Shown here: piece by piece, positions 22,893-36,544 of the stretch | Layout of the letters: every line of letters starts with the position of its first letter | Numbering within the stretch: the first letter of the stretch is position 1 | NCBI GenBank assembly: GCA_963678705.1 | Contig: OY783214.1 | Span: forward strand, 6,634,001-6,698,000 | Length of the DNA stretch: 64,000 nt | Direction: 5' to 3' | Origin: Panorpa germanica | Taxonomy: Eukaryota > Arthropoda > Insecta > Mecoptera > Panorpidae | Notes under the pieces: model-generated | What the model was told of the DNA's origin: nothing | The model's database searches: none | What the model saw: the letters and a program-made list of their open reading frames with translations, nothing else | Position numbers and translations under genes: made by a program

Positions 22893-23915
22893 GGGGGACG
22901 ATGATGAAGAGCTCCAAAATTTAAGGTAATTTGAGGATTGTTGTTTTATAATAAGAATAATGAAAAACGATATTTTAACATTTTAGTGACGACACAGTGG
23001 GCGAGAGCATTGATGCTTGACGCCGACTGCTGTGTCTTCGGGTTCGATCCCCGGACCAGATATATATTTTCTGGGTTTGGTTATTATGAACTTATATTGA
23101 TTATGGTCATACATAATCGTACATTTATTAGGCAGTGGTGTAGTGCACATATATGAGGCCACGACACCATAAATACTGCCAACATTGAAGGAGGTCGTCG
23201 GTGATAGGACTCAGCATCGGAAATAGGCCGACGTTAAATAAAAAAAAAAAAAAAAAAAAAAAAAAACATTTTAGTCTTATTATTACACTTATTCTACATA
23301 CAAAAAAAGCATTTGCTAAATTTAAAAATATTGTTAAATATTTTAAAAACGATGCTGATGTAGACCATGTCAAAAAATTGGATCTGGACAATGTTGCCGA
23401 TTTTGGCTCTTCTATTTATCTGAATAATAAAAACCAAGAAAATTATTAATTAGTATGAGTACAGTTATGGTCGGAACTAGAGAAAAAAAATTATTGAAAA
23501 TTGACAAAATGGCGCGCTTTTGAAATTGAAATTCTAAAAACTGAGTTTTTTACCAGTTATTTAAAGAAAAATATACGAAATTATTGAAATAAAAATATGA
23601 TTCTAGTTCCAACGATAGCTATTGATGTTATGAATAACATATTGAAATTTCAGACGGTTCTGTTGAAAAGTTTTTTTCTTCTACAACACCATGCCAAAAA
23701 AGGTAGTTTTGAAATAAATAAGATTAAAGTTTTAAGTATGCTATGGCTACATGGCTACATGGCTATTGATATATGCTAAAACGGCTGTAGAAACGAAACT
23801 ATTGGCAATATTCTTACAAAAATTTAAGAATATATTCTTAAAAGACTATACTTTCGAAATATCAAAAAAAAAAATCGATATTTTGAAAATTCTAGACCAC
23901 AATTCTAGTCCCCCC
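22893..23915 (+). mobile_element. TTAA-flanked inverted-repeat element, interrupted by a SINE
   Basis: The ends read TTAAGGGGGAC (TTAA at 22889-22892) and GTCCCCCCTTAA (TTAA at 23916-23919). This gives a short inverted repeat GGGGG(G)AC with a TTAA duplication, the target site of piggyBac-type transposases. The interior is A-rich with TCGATATTTTGAAAATTCTA-like text and no coding frame. The 277-bp SINE and its TSD lie inside; without them the element is about 735 bp. The superfamily is inferred only from TTAA and the ends. Confidence 0.55.
22988..23264 (+). mobile_element. SINE-1, complete copy with poly-A and TSD
   Basis: This is a tRNA-derived SINE. The A-box-like CAGTGGGCGAGAGC lies at 22995-23008 and a perfect B box GGTTCGATCC at 23041-23050, spaced as in a pol III type-2 promoter. 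An unrelated body to about 23236 and a poly-A tail from 23240 follow. AACATTTTAGT flanks it at 22977-22987 and 23265-23275 as an 11-bp TSD. The near-perfect B box, long A tail and exact TSD indicate a young insertion. It encodes nothing and would rely on LINE proteins for copying. Copies or fragments lie at 3042, 7011 and 16289. Confidence 0.9.
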
Positions 23916-23919
23916 TTAA

Positions 23920-26900
23920 GATAAATGAAATAAAAAAAATATGCAATATATAAGATTGGGCTCTTCAGATTGGAATATCAAAAATTTAATTTTATTGATC
24001 TATAAGATTACCACATGATCCTGTAGACACATCTTCGATGACGAAATTTTAGATATTTTAATATTGTTGTATGAATGAAAGTGTTAAAAAGCTTTATTGT
24101 CTCAAAAAATTGTTCTTGTACTTGCGTTTGATGTTGACAATTTTACTTTTACTAAAACTTAGGTTAGAAATCGCAAGCATTTTCTTGTACAAAACGAAAT
24201 CAGATCTGACGCAAACCTGGCGGACTAAAAGCAAACCTTGCCGACAAAATTTTGTTAAAAGCGTTACTTTTGCGTGAATTTTGAAAAAGAGCTTTAAACC
24301 AGTCTAATTTAACTCTTCCAACTAATACTCCGATAAATTATTTTATCGTATTGATTTCAGCACAAAAATATGTCCCTCAGATGTAATTACTTATACACTG
24401 GCCTCACCTATAATTTAAAAGATGTTATTTGTGTCAAAATATATTTACGACGTATTTTCGAGATAGTCACTTGATAAGTATTATCAGAGACTGTACAAAT
24501 AAGAGTATGTTTTATTAATAAGTTATAGCTTTCAATATAAGTATCTGTTTTCGTTGAGGCTATTTAGAAAAATGGGGCACCAAGAGTAATACTATGGCAC
24601 GCTATAAATGTACCATCACGCCAAAATAACATCAAAGGAAATTGTTTTATAATATCTCCTCTCATAATGAGAAGTTGTAATACGAGTACAAAATACAGGG
24701 GCTGAACTAAAGTGAACTGCGTTATGTATGTACATTAAACAGTGCTTCAACTTCTCGTTTGTATTACTGAAAATTATAGGGGTTATGTAATTGTGGTTCT
24801 AGTTATGTATCTGTTTTTTTTTTTGTTGTATTTGTTACTCTTTCCGGATTTCTAAATAACCTGTTATTTGACAGGATAATAGGGCTATTCTTAAAAATGT
24901 TGCCAAAAGTTTATCAAAACACGTAGTATATAATAAAATATTAATTAAGGACATTATTGTGCTACAATACGATTCAAAAGTTGCTTTACATCAGCGTAAA
25001 ACGAGTAAAACGATTTATTGTTAAGTAAGTAAAAACATCTGTCAAAGTCTGTTCAAGCAAAGTACGTTTAAATATTTAACTTTACGTTGTCTTACTTAAA
25101 TTTATTTTTTCTCTCTTGGTCAAGATCATTTTGTTATGTAGAGTGTTTAGTAGTCCTATGACATCTATATCAAGATTTAACTAAATAAAATTAAGTTCTA
25201 AATAACATCTAATTTCATCTTAATAAGTTAGGTTGGGTGGATTAGTGAATCCTAACAGTAATCTAAAACACAACCTAACCTTTAATTAAAACACTTTATT
25301 TTTTAATTATAACTTTCGTTTCCCCTAGCTTTACACGAAATCAACTAAAATAATTTTTTCCCAAATTAATAATTGAAGATACCTACTATAAAATGTGAAG
25401 TATTCAATTACAGGTCCCACGTAATCGCTATTCGTTTATTTGTATTAAAGTACATGTCACAACATGTTATTTGCATAATAAATCACCAGCGTTATTATTA
25501 TTTTATTCTTTTAGTTGAATATATCAATAGGATATTCGGAAAACGTGTAAAAATAAGATTGATATTTAAAATTAAAACACGTTACCTTATATTTAGTATC
25601 ATTAATAAAAAATAAACGATTGGACTATGAAAATTGTTTTATGAATAATTTAATTCGAATGTTTAATTTAGAAGAGATGGTTTGAAAATAGAGTTCCAAT
25701 AAGTCTTTAGGTTGTGGCTCTTATTTAACATTTATGAGAAATGAATATGAATTCGTTAATTAAAGATTGAAAATAAAGATATTACGTGGTCTTACGTGGC
25801 GCTCGTCACTATTTCTTAAATACGCTCTTGAATATTTTAAACGTCAGGTTTCTACTATTATAATGTTTTAAGTGTATAATGTTTATTTGTATAAACATTA
25901 TCTATTTCGTAGAGAAAAAATTTGAGACACAGATTGCGATAAAGAATGTTTCCGCTTTAATGTTTATCAATACATTACTATACTGAAAAAGTCGGTATTT
26001 TATACGTCCAAACTCATAATATGGTTTCAGAAAAATTACATCAGTGGAGGCAATCCTTAAGTCTATAAAAAATGGTAAAGATTGCATAAGAACAAAAGCA
26101 GAAATAGATCGTAAAAATATACAAAAAAAAACCGGTCAGAATACCTCGGGCCACTGTGTTAGTGAAAAAGAAAATCGTGCAAAATGTAACAATAAATAAT
26201 TGCATTTGTCTTACCTTCAGTGTTCGCAATTTTTTAAATACTTTATAGACAGATCCGCGATGCAATTACAAAGTCGGCTAGCGGTTTGAGTAATGATATC
26301 ACGGTCGGTTAGGGGCCTTTGAGATATTCATACCCCATAAATTATCTGCTAATTCGAAGGTGTGATATTTAACGCTATGTTTTTAAATAAATAAATTTAT
26401 GACTTCTTAATTTTTATGAATTGACAACTCAGTAAAACTCGTGTTCTTTTAGATTTGTCTTTATGCTCTTTAAATAAATTTTATTGAAACGTCTTTTAAG
26501 GAGACTTTTAAGTACGAATCTTGTGGGATAGAAATTCTTTTCAATTCAATAAATATACAGACTAAATATAATATCACTGTTGAGAAATATGGCAACGCCA
26601 TAGTTGCGATTATTTAATAAAATTTGTGTTTTTAATGAAATAACAAAATTTGCGCAAAGTTACGTAATGTTTGTAATGACTTAACTACCTTAAATAAAGG
26701 ACTCAAATGTTGATAATTTTTTATTTAAAAAAGATAGAAAAATTAATTGTAAGTTATATACTTTTATGTAGTTAAACTTGACTTTACGAATGTAGTGTAC
26801 TTTAGAACAGTTTATATTTTAGTTATTTTGAAAACAACCTCAACCTCGAGTATGAATTAGAGTAGCATTAGTATAACTCAAATCCAGATGTTTAATAGTT

Positions 26901-29399
26901 GTACAAACTCCAGTTCAAAAAGTAAAATAATTATATATTATTTACGTCATAAAACATTTACAAAATAATAATAGAACCTGACAACTTGCATAACAAACCC
27001 ATACAATGATATAACATTAAATAACATACAAACACGTGACATAGGTGAATATATCGATAAGTATAGGTGTATACGTTCCTATCCCTTAATAACGATTTTT
27101 GTGTCGATGTTGTTGATGTTGATGTCGATGGTATATAATTTATTTTTTTTATTATATGAAACAACATTTTCCTTCTTGGTGAATTGATAGTGGAATTCTA
27201 ACTGACAGTGTACAACCCAGTGTTGACGTGAGGTGTTAACTCGCCCAGCCGTGAAATCAAACCGTATCACTATATCATTACTCCTTTATATTTATAATAA
27301 CATAATACATATAATACTATAAGTTTTTAATATAATTGTATGATTTTGCCGCTGTACTTTATAAATTCTTGAGAGAAAACGAGTTGAAGCATAGGTCTTT
27401 GCATGTTGTGTCATGTTGTTTCCTTGTTTCTTGTCTAGAGGTCGGGGCTACGTCAAACTACGTCAGATACAGCAGATACGTCTGTCGTCTTCCCACTTCT
27501 GATATCTGAATTCTCTTCTTCTTCTTCTTCCAGTTTCTGATAATGCATTTCTCTATGTTCTTTATAAATTTCTGGTGTTGGTGATTTAGGTGTGCATTGT
27601 TTTATGTTATGTTTTACTTGCTAAATACATTTTTGTAACATTAGCATCAACAGCAAGCAACATTTGAACATGGGCTTGAACTTGATGGCTTTATTTTGTA
27701 CTTACTTACCATGAAATACTAAGTAACCTTTTACGAGGATATGTTCAATGACAATCTTATGTTGAAGAAATGTATACACACACATTGCGGAATATTTGAA
27801 CAAACAAATTTTACTAAGGTGCGTTCAGTATCTAAAGGTAAACATACACTGTGAGAATCCACAGTAAAAATACTATGTGACACAATATCTGTGTGATATA
27901 ACTGTTTTATGAAAAAAATCCCATGTAAAATATAAAAAATACTATGCATAGTAATTTTATTTGCTGCTATGTATGGTTTATTTTTGTTTATATGTATAAT
28001 ATATTCTCTGAACAAGAGAAGACAAGAAATAAGGTCGTATGCCTTTGTCATTAACCACCGTACGAGATGCATTATATTGTTAAGGGATGAACATGAAATA
28101 ATGAGTTAGAGAGAGATAGATAGATGCACGTGGAATTATATTTGTTGTTAGCTTATAATATTTTACTTCACTTGGTGTTTAGGTTTCGTCGGATAAAGAT
28201 ATAGTAATTTTTGTTATAAAACCTTTGTAACATCATTTTACTATATTGCACAGTAATTTTTACTGTGTTTGGTCACAGTGGACATGCACATGCGCTTTAA
28301 AAACAATGACGAATAAGACTTAACGTTGCATAAGTCTTAGCACTTAAAGATTATAATGTGTCAATGCCTAATTTGTGTCAATGTAGTCTATCAAATAAGA
28401 CGTTCTTCTGACTTACCAAGAACGATCTGGACCAGGTATAAGCAACGTACAAAGCTTTCCTTATTGATTTTAAAAAAAATTAAATTGATAATATAAAAAA
28501 TGGCCATTTAATTGCATTTGCTCTTATTATATAGTACGAGTATTTCTATACCTATTTTTTTAGGGTGCATTTTTGTAAGTGCTCCGTTTATTTTGATTTC
28601 TGTGGATGATTCAAATGTGTTTCTTTAACTGTATCAACATGACCTTTAAAAAATACAATTTTTTTAAATACTTTAGGGAATTTAACAGCTGTTATTAAAG
28701 TTTAACACAAAAAATAATTAATAAACAAAATGTTTAACAATTGTAATTAGTTAATTAACTTATATGTTAATTTGAAAATGACTTCGTGTGTCAGTAAAAT
28801 AAATTTAAGGAAGGTGCATTTAATTAATAAGTTGACGTACATATTCGAGCATATGCATCCTTGCTTTAAAGAATTCTAATATCTATAGGTACCTACATAT
28901 ATTCAATGAGTCAACACGATAACCAGCAGGCAGATCTACATACGAGAATTTTCCTGATAAAACATCAAACACATATTTTTTATTAAATGATTTTTATCTG
29001 TTACTTTAAAATTCTCAGGCACGTAGTATTCAACATTTACTGCAAATTAATGGTAATGGTAATGCTGACACCGACGACGACACGCACAACTTTGCTGATG
29101 CTGACATGTGCTCTTTTCTTCCCTAAACATAATACTCCTATCATTTTTAAGGTTATGTAATCTACACTAGTGGTGGTCAGAAGACATCGATGTTATTATC
29201 AAAATATCAATATTGAATATGAGCGAAGGAGTTGAGAATGAGAAAAGTAATGAAAGTTTACATATTAATTTACGATAAAAGACAGTGTTCAAAACAAATA
29301 GAATGCATTTTCATTAAGCAAGGTTACATAGCATTTACGTTGTCACGCAAATAAGTAAATTAAATTGCAAAATAAATTTTATAATACATACAAAATGAA
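23920..29399. other. AT-rich gene-free stretch
   Basis: No gene or firm transposon. A hairpin at 25227-25279 has GTTAGGTTG paired with CAACCTAAC and an inner GGATT/AATCC stem. CTT repeats lie at 27515-27530 and GATGTTGATGT repeats at 27106-27130. A 113-codon reverse frame at 27731-28072 lacks any known domain. TACGAGTA octamers occur at 24681 and 28535. Confidence 0.5.
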
Positions 29400-29560
29400 A
29401 AGAAATCGAAAGGATGATAAAGGAACTGTGACAGGAGGCACAAAAAGAAGGAGGCGGATGAAGAAAGGAGAAAGGAGGTAGAGCAGATGTCGGAGAAGGA
29501 TAAATTGGATTACAAAACGGGGTGATATAATCCAGCTAGAAGAAGAGAGAAGTGACTTAG
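29400..29560. other. Purine-rich patch, possible decayed LINE piece
   Basis: A strongly A/G-biased forward strand with GAAAGGAGG-type words resembles the texture of LINE coding tails such as 61550-61670, but no frame or motif is conserved. Confidence 0.15.
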
Positions 29561-32500
29561 TGAAAGACTAAATAATTAAATGTATTAGTTATATTTTAAT
29601 TATACGAGTACACTTTACTCTGAAGTTAGCAACACCGTCCATCGCTGGTGGTACCTACAATAGGGTAGCGGAGCCATATGGATGTTAAATATAAATAACA
29701 GCCTAAGAAAACGGGACAATAACTTAAAATATACCGCATAAAACAGTAAATGAATGCTACTTATCTAAGTTTAACAACACAAAGTGTACAGCACTTATGA
29801 GTAAAGTGAGAGGAAAAGTTAAGCCAATTGTTTCCCTGAAAGACAAAATTATAAGAAATAGATCGATAATCTAAGTTGAGTAGAGATAGATATTTTCTCC
29901 TGATTTCCATCACTAGCTGTGGTGAATAGCGTGGTTTGTGCCTCTAGGGACACTGCTCCAGGGTTCCATTACTATACGCCAGCACTAATTATTATTACAA
30001 CAATTATGAATAACTTTGTAAGCTGTGTCGCAACCCTTTTAAATATTTTAATACGACTTTTGCATACATTGTATTTTTAATATATATTTCATACGTAATT
30101 TTTCTATGTAACTGAATAATTTGCGATCAAATTCAGAGATTGATACTCTTTTAAATTCAGCAAATAAAGGATCTTGTAGTATCTCTATTTATATTTACAA
30201 GATTCTTTTCAGTAAATAGTTTCTCCCATTAATCCAATATCTGTTATGTGTGTGTGTGTTAACAGTAAAGTACGAGTAAACAATTTCAATTATTGTAAGT
30301 TCTTTTCTTTGATGTTGGATATTCTTTGAGAAATTCCAAACATGTCTATGGTTAAATTATATACTCGTAGCGTAGTATTTATATTGATTCCTGCTTTAAG
30401 AAAATATATGAACTAATGAAACATCTAGAAGATACCCATGGCATTATGTGAAGATAGAAATAACCAATAGAATAGATTGGCTGTATGATTGGAATGCCTT
30501 TTAAATACATGTGCAATATTTCAAAGAAAAGGAATTCTGTAAAATACATATTACTATCGAAACAAGCATCTCTATTGGCTCTTGAGAAATCAACACTGAG
30601 GAATGTTTAATGGTTGAAATATCTTCCTGTTAGGAGAGCACGGGATAGCTTGTCCTTTCTCGTTATTGCTTAGGGACTATGGTATATACACCCTTTAAGT
30701 TTTCAAGTTCAACCGGCGAGCAGTCAGAGCTTTACGAGTATCTTCTTTATGAAATGTTCAAGTTCACTGCTTCGAAGCAAAAGCTTCGTATTAATAATAC
30801 TTAACGTACTAATAAAATATAAAGCAATTGAAATTTGAAACTATTTCAGCTTTACCAAGAAATACTGCTTGCTGACTCCTTTAGAATGGTTGGAATTTCT
30901 GAAATCTGCCCCACCCCCCTCCTCCCCGGCACTTTGGAATGTTTCCGCCACCTAAATGTATGCATATCGACCACCGAAGTTGTAAGCGAGAGAACAATTA
31001 ATGTTAAACTAGCATTTAAGGAGGTTGTTCTTCTTAAAGTAGAGCTACCTTTTTTGTGAGGTGAAAAACTATTAAATAAGTTCTAAGTATTAGTAAAGAA
31101 ATATAAATTAATAAGTAAATAGGGCAACTATGTAATTAAAACTAATGTTTAAACGCTTCTTAATTTATTCATATTCAGATATTAATTATGAACTTCTCCG
31201 TTACATAATCTCGCTTAAGTTAAACATAGCATTAACAAGTTTTAAATTAATCTCAATCAAAAAGAGAGAGAGAGAGATAAGAGGATATCAAAAAAGAGTA
31301 ACGATAACTTCTCAATTTACTTCAGAGCTACCGACACGAGTTCGAATCAATTAATACTACGGACGTTTTCAAAACGCAATAATAATCATTTCTTTAGAGC
31401 ATTAATGTCATGTTTTATGGCTTTTATCGTCAACAATTTTAAGTGATTAATATTTCAACTACAGCTGCTTTAAAACTGTTAAAATACGATTGATTGAAAC
31501 TGTTGTTTTTGTTCTTGCTGATTATGGTGATGGGCGAGGTGGGAATATATAAACTATTATACAGTTAGAATTCGTACTATAACTTTTCCTCCGTTTTAAG
31601 AAGAGGATTGAGAGAAGTCTGAAACTAATAAAAACCTTATTAAAATAATTCTACAATAATTAAAAACAACATGTTTTGGTTTTTAAGGAATCACAAGTCA
31701 TAAATCTACGTCGTAATCAATTTTTATATTTTGAATTCATTATGGCACAATGTTTCATCAAAGTATTCCATATAAATAAATATTTTACTGACAGTTTTAT
31801 TTGAATTGTTCAAAAATCTTCTGATTATTTGTTAATAGAATCCTAAGAAAGTAACGGTTTCGAAATTTAAATAAGATTAACGTATATTTGTGTGTGGCAT
31901 TTGAGTGTCATGTAAATTATAAATCCATAAAAGTGAAATTCCGACTCTGTGTTGAGTAATATATGCAAATCTCTTGACGTTGTGAGAAACGACCGTGCAG
32001 AATCGAATTAGAGTGCAGATGGCGAGTTCCGGGCGGATCTAGCAGAATAAGCCACTCTGCAACACAGGATATTCTGTTTTAAAGATCAACTTAACTTGAA
32101 TCTTTAAATAGTCATAAATAGATAAACTGGTTCCTGCATTCAAGATTTCTACATTTCCGTTTAAAAATGTATGTACCCTGTACGTCGACTTTATTAATAA
32201 GAACATTTTGCTTACAAATTTCCTGTAGCGGAAAGAATTTCCACAAGGAGTGCAATCTCGAAATGCACTTATAGCGAAATAACAAGAAAAGTTGATGGAA
32301 AAGTATTTCTTCAGTCCACTAAAATTGCACAAGAAAGTGCAACACTGTCTTGTTATAGTGCAAAACTCTGTTAGTTTTCTTTACTTAGTCCCGCAAAATA
32401 CGGTCCTGGAACATGGAAAAAAATGTAGAGTGATAAATTTAAAACAGCGGTCATAAAGCAAGTTGAAAATTCAAGTGTAAATCATTCCCAGACCTTAATG

Positions 32501-35500
32501 TCGCAAAAAATAAAACATGTCTGTCTCACTGAAAGAAGAACTTAGAATATACGGGTACCACAGTGAAACATACACACACACAATGTTGATAAATCACTGT
32601 AATTAACCTGTTTTCTATAATGGCAAAGATATATGTTTCTTTCATAATTATAATGTTCAAAAATTATATATGGTGTATAATTGATTATACTTAAAGTATA
32701 TAGGTATTACTTGCGCTAAATTATTATTGAAATGTCTATTTCATTCTACAAAATATTATAATGCTTTCAAAGCGTATATTTCATAAATTTATATGATAAA
32801 TTATTTCTTGTAAATAGCAGAGCAATTAATTTATGTGTGTATTAATTATCTATAAACGTATTAAATAAATATGTTGTTACTTATATAAATTAACCTACTA
32901 CAAGCGTTCTAAAGACGGAAGCCCGGTTACTCATATATTATATTATTATCTACCAACAGAATTTTAATTAATTTCTTCCCGGGCATTTATAATAATAACC
33001 CTTTCAAATTTTATGTATTATAAATAAATCAAACACCCCATGGAATACATATGGATAACCCCTGTTTAGCGTATAAATCATTAGCAATATGAATAAATGA
33101 TTTATTGAAATTGTTACATTACTCTTAACCAAGAAAGGGGGGCGGGGCTACATAATAACCTCTCTCTATCTTTAATAGATTATGTTGTTATATAAAATAT
33201 AAAAATATATGTTGTTGCAATAGATTGATATGTAACATAATTTACTCTATATGTCAGGTTTATTTAACATAACAGAGGTTACCTGTATTTTACCTAATAG
33301 ACATTTTGTGACTTATTTTATTGCTTGTTGAAAAATAAATCTACCGTTTTGCGCATTAAGATACGCATAAAACTTGCGAACAAATTTTTATGAATTTCAA
33401 AATCTAAGAAGTCTTTTTAAAATTAGTTTTAAGAAGTAAAGTAATTTAAAATAGTTTAAAATAATAAAGGAAGACCTTTTTATTATAAATATTACTAGGT
33501 TCTAACTGCAAGGTAATATTCATGTGTTTTGCGAGTTCATTCTTTATTAATATTTGGAGCTTAAAGCTCATATAATTCATTAAACAACATTATGTAGTAT
33601 TTACATAAAATTTTACAATTAATTAAGTACACATTGTCCTGGAATCATGCTGTACAGAGTGGCGTAGAGGAGCGTAGAGGATCTACGCTGTTTAGAGGAG
33701 TAGGTTAGAAGAACGAAACCGAAGACAGTCTGGTACCAAGGTTAAATGCTTTTTAGAAGAATATTATGAAGCTCAGTAAATTTACTAGTATCAGCCTGAA
33801 GTTTAGGCTTACTATTTTTCTATTTTTAACGGTGATCCTTGTAAATGTTAAATTTACACAATTAATTCTCAATTTAATTGTGTAAAAATGTTGACAGCCA
33901 CTGAATTAATTTTACATTTATATTAAGAAGTAGTAATTTGATACAAGTGAAGTGAGAAATGAATATATCTTGAAGCAAGAAGCTGTAGACAAATAATTCA
34001 TTTGATACGGACCACTAACCTGCGAGCCAGTTCATAAAAAATGATTTACGAATTTGATTAAAATGTGAAAGTGGCAAAACATACGCACACACATACACTT
34101 CTACATACTCGTACATATCATAAATAACTAAAGCTAATTGATAGCTGTAAATATATCTTATCTTTTTGTGTTTATTATTTTGAACAGACACTAAATTATA
34201 GTTTTAAATGTCAGGTATTTTTACACTGTGCTCGTTCTATAAAGAATGATGTAAAATGTTCCTAGGAAAAGTTGGCATCTGCAAAAGCCATTTATTTAGT
34301 TACAACCAAGAAAATTTATTTTCTTGGGGTTCAAGTCTGTGGCCATTCGTCTTATGGCGCGAAGTTATAAGTTTTGCCATCTAACCTCTTTCACGACTCG
34401 CTATATTTTATGTCTGGCGTTCCTTGGCGTTCCTCGGCGTTCGTGTTCTGTTCGTATGCACCGAGGTGAAACCAACTCTGAATTGGTGACGAGGTGCGAG
34501 GTAAAGTATTACCCGCGACGCGCCATATTGCAATCTTGCTGTAACCTATGGAGGTCTGATAGTCTTTCTGAATAGGGAATAGAATTTACTCGTACATACC
34601 ACTGAAGACAGTCTTGCCAACCCACTGTACAAGTAGTAAAGTAATACCAAATTAATGAAGATTTATCTGGTCACCGTTTAATAATATTTAAAGGCATATT
34701 CACCATATTTCAAGTAGCCACCCAATAAAACGAGTTGTATAATATTTACGTATAATTTATATTTATTACCGTATATCTATTTGTATCTGTTACATAAATG
34801 CCACATTAGCTCTTGTAAGGAAATTACAAAAACTAGTATTCTTTCGTATCGTTTTGACTAGAATGATTAAAAAATATAGTGAAAGCGAATTAAAAATTCT
34901 CAAAATTACAAATATTTAGTAAATAAAAATTGGACACTTTACAGGCAATGATATTTTTTTGTTAATTTAATAAAGATGAGTTATTATATAAAACAAAATA
35001 TTTAGATTTTGGAGCAGCACAATTTATACAATATAACAAGCCATTCCCACTGCCTTACTTACAGTTTTTAGAGAGTTATTACAAGAATAGTATATCATAT
35101 GCGCAATCTTAGTTATAATTTTAGTTTCCAAAATTTTAATCTAAATTTTCAAATTCTTAAAAAATAATAGTACAGTATTCTTTTCTTTTCGAACGGGTTT
35201 ATAAGAAGGAAAAAAATTCTTTTCGGTTTGTGAAATCTTATAGTTACATAAAAACAATGTTCTAGACATGTGTGTAAAATATGTATTCTACTTTAGATTA
35301 ACTATTTTTCTACTTTAGAACATAGTTAAAATATCAAAGTCTTCGCTCAGATATTTACAAAGAATGTTTCTTGATTAGAATACTCTGAATAAAACATTAG
35401 CTTTTTACCTCATTGTTATTATTTGAATATGTATGTTTATTTAACTGATATTAAAAAGAACAAACAATTGTTAGCAATTAAAAATAATCTTAATTTATTT

Positions 35501-35929
35501 AATAAATTTTCATAAATTATAAACATTACATAACGAATGATATCATCCATCAGCTTTGCAGCAAAAACAACTCATTAATTTTCTATAATTAATAACGTAG
35601 TCTTTTTAAAAACACATCAATTTTTTATTGAACAAGTTGGTACATGCTATTAATTTAGAATTGTGTTATAAATGAAATTTTCCTCAAGCTACATCGTAAA
35701 TCATTGTTCTTCTTAAAATAATCAATCCAAATGTTAATGGGTCTGTTTTATATGATCTAAACAAAACAACATTAATTTAGTGCCGTTGCCCGTTATCCAT
35801 CAGAGTTTGATTGATTACCTACTAATAAATCTCTCATGATTCCATTTAAAAGCGCAATTAAATTCAGAGCATATAGTTGTCAGATGTTCTTTTTGTGTTC
35901 GCACATCAAAACGCTACTTACTCGTTGAT
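29561..35929. other. AT-rich gene-free stretch
   Basis: No gene recognised. Simple repeats: (GT)n at 30246-30259 and (AG)n at 31263-31275. A small palindrome GCGTAGAGGATCTACGC lies at 33672-33688. A tRNA-like B-box word GGGTTCCATTAC at 29962 is too decayed to call. A 97-codon reverse frame at 32039-32332 has no recognised domain. TACTCGTA/TACGAGTA occurs at 29603, 30271, 30362, 30733, 34106 and 34587. Confidence 0.5.
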
Positions 35930-36210
35930 TGTGGCTTGACCGAGGCATTAGGGGGCTTCCAAAGCTTCCTCGCTTCCTCGGCTTCCAGGGACTTGAAGGG
36001 GCTAGTCAAAAGCATTAGAGCAGGCAACAGGGATTCTGAAATGGGATGGTTAAAGCCGACAGAGCGGAAGAGGCATGTGTAACATGTCAGCGTCAGGATG
36101 AGTTATCGCTTCCTTCTGTTGTGACAGGTCGAAAGCCTTAGGGCTCCAGGCGCCTCATATACACGAATGAGGACTAAGGGGTACAAAACCCTGTGTAATA
36201 AAGTAACATT
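35930..36210. other. GC-richer patch of unknown nature
   Basis: It has CTTCCTCG repeats at 35960-35985 and an inverted GGGGTACAAAACCC word at 36178, followed by AATAAA at 36197. It could be a transposon 3' end with a polyadenylation signal or a small non-coding exon. No coding frame or repeat partner was found here. Confidence 0.2.
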
Positions 36211-36544
36211 TATTTTTCCTACTCATTACAGCACTGTTTTAATGAAGGTTCTATCTGATTCATATCATTGAAGTTGTAAAATAGAGTTGGTAATTAATTA
36301 AAATTTAATTTACGAGTTTGTTTCAATGTACAACGAATGCAGGTACTGCATAAATCTATCTCATTTGCATAAGAGGATCTTAACTGCTTTTTGTAATGGT
36401 GTTAACAGCGAAATATTATTTTCTGCTGGTTATATGAATCACCGTATGGTTTTGTATTGCTAAGGAACTACACCACCTGGAAATCCAAAATAAAGTCCAT
36501 TTTTTAATTTGTTTTATAATTCAATATATCCCACGACTATTTAA

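Noticed and set aside
22988-23064. A functional tRNA gene
   Set aside because: A and B boxes are present, but the arms do not pair as a cloverleaf by eye. It is followed by a SINE body, poly-A and TSD.
23201-23449. Frame with a long Lys run
   Set aside because: The Lys run is the SINE poly-A tail read in frame.
25227-25235. Insect telomeric TTAGG repeat
   Set aside because: Only one TTAGG occurs, with no tandem array.
27731-28072. 113-codon reverse frame
   Set aside because: AT-driven composition, no domain and no initiation or splice context.
32039-32332. 97-codon reverse frame
   Set aside because: No recognisable domain or repeat. Chance length in 64 kb is plausible.
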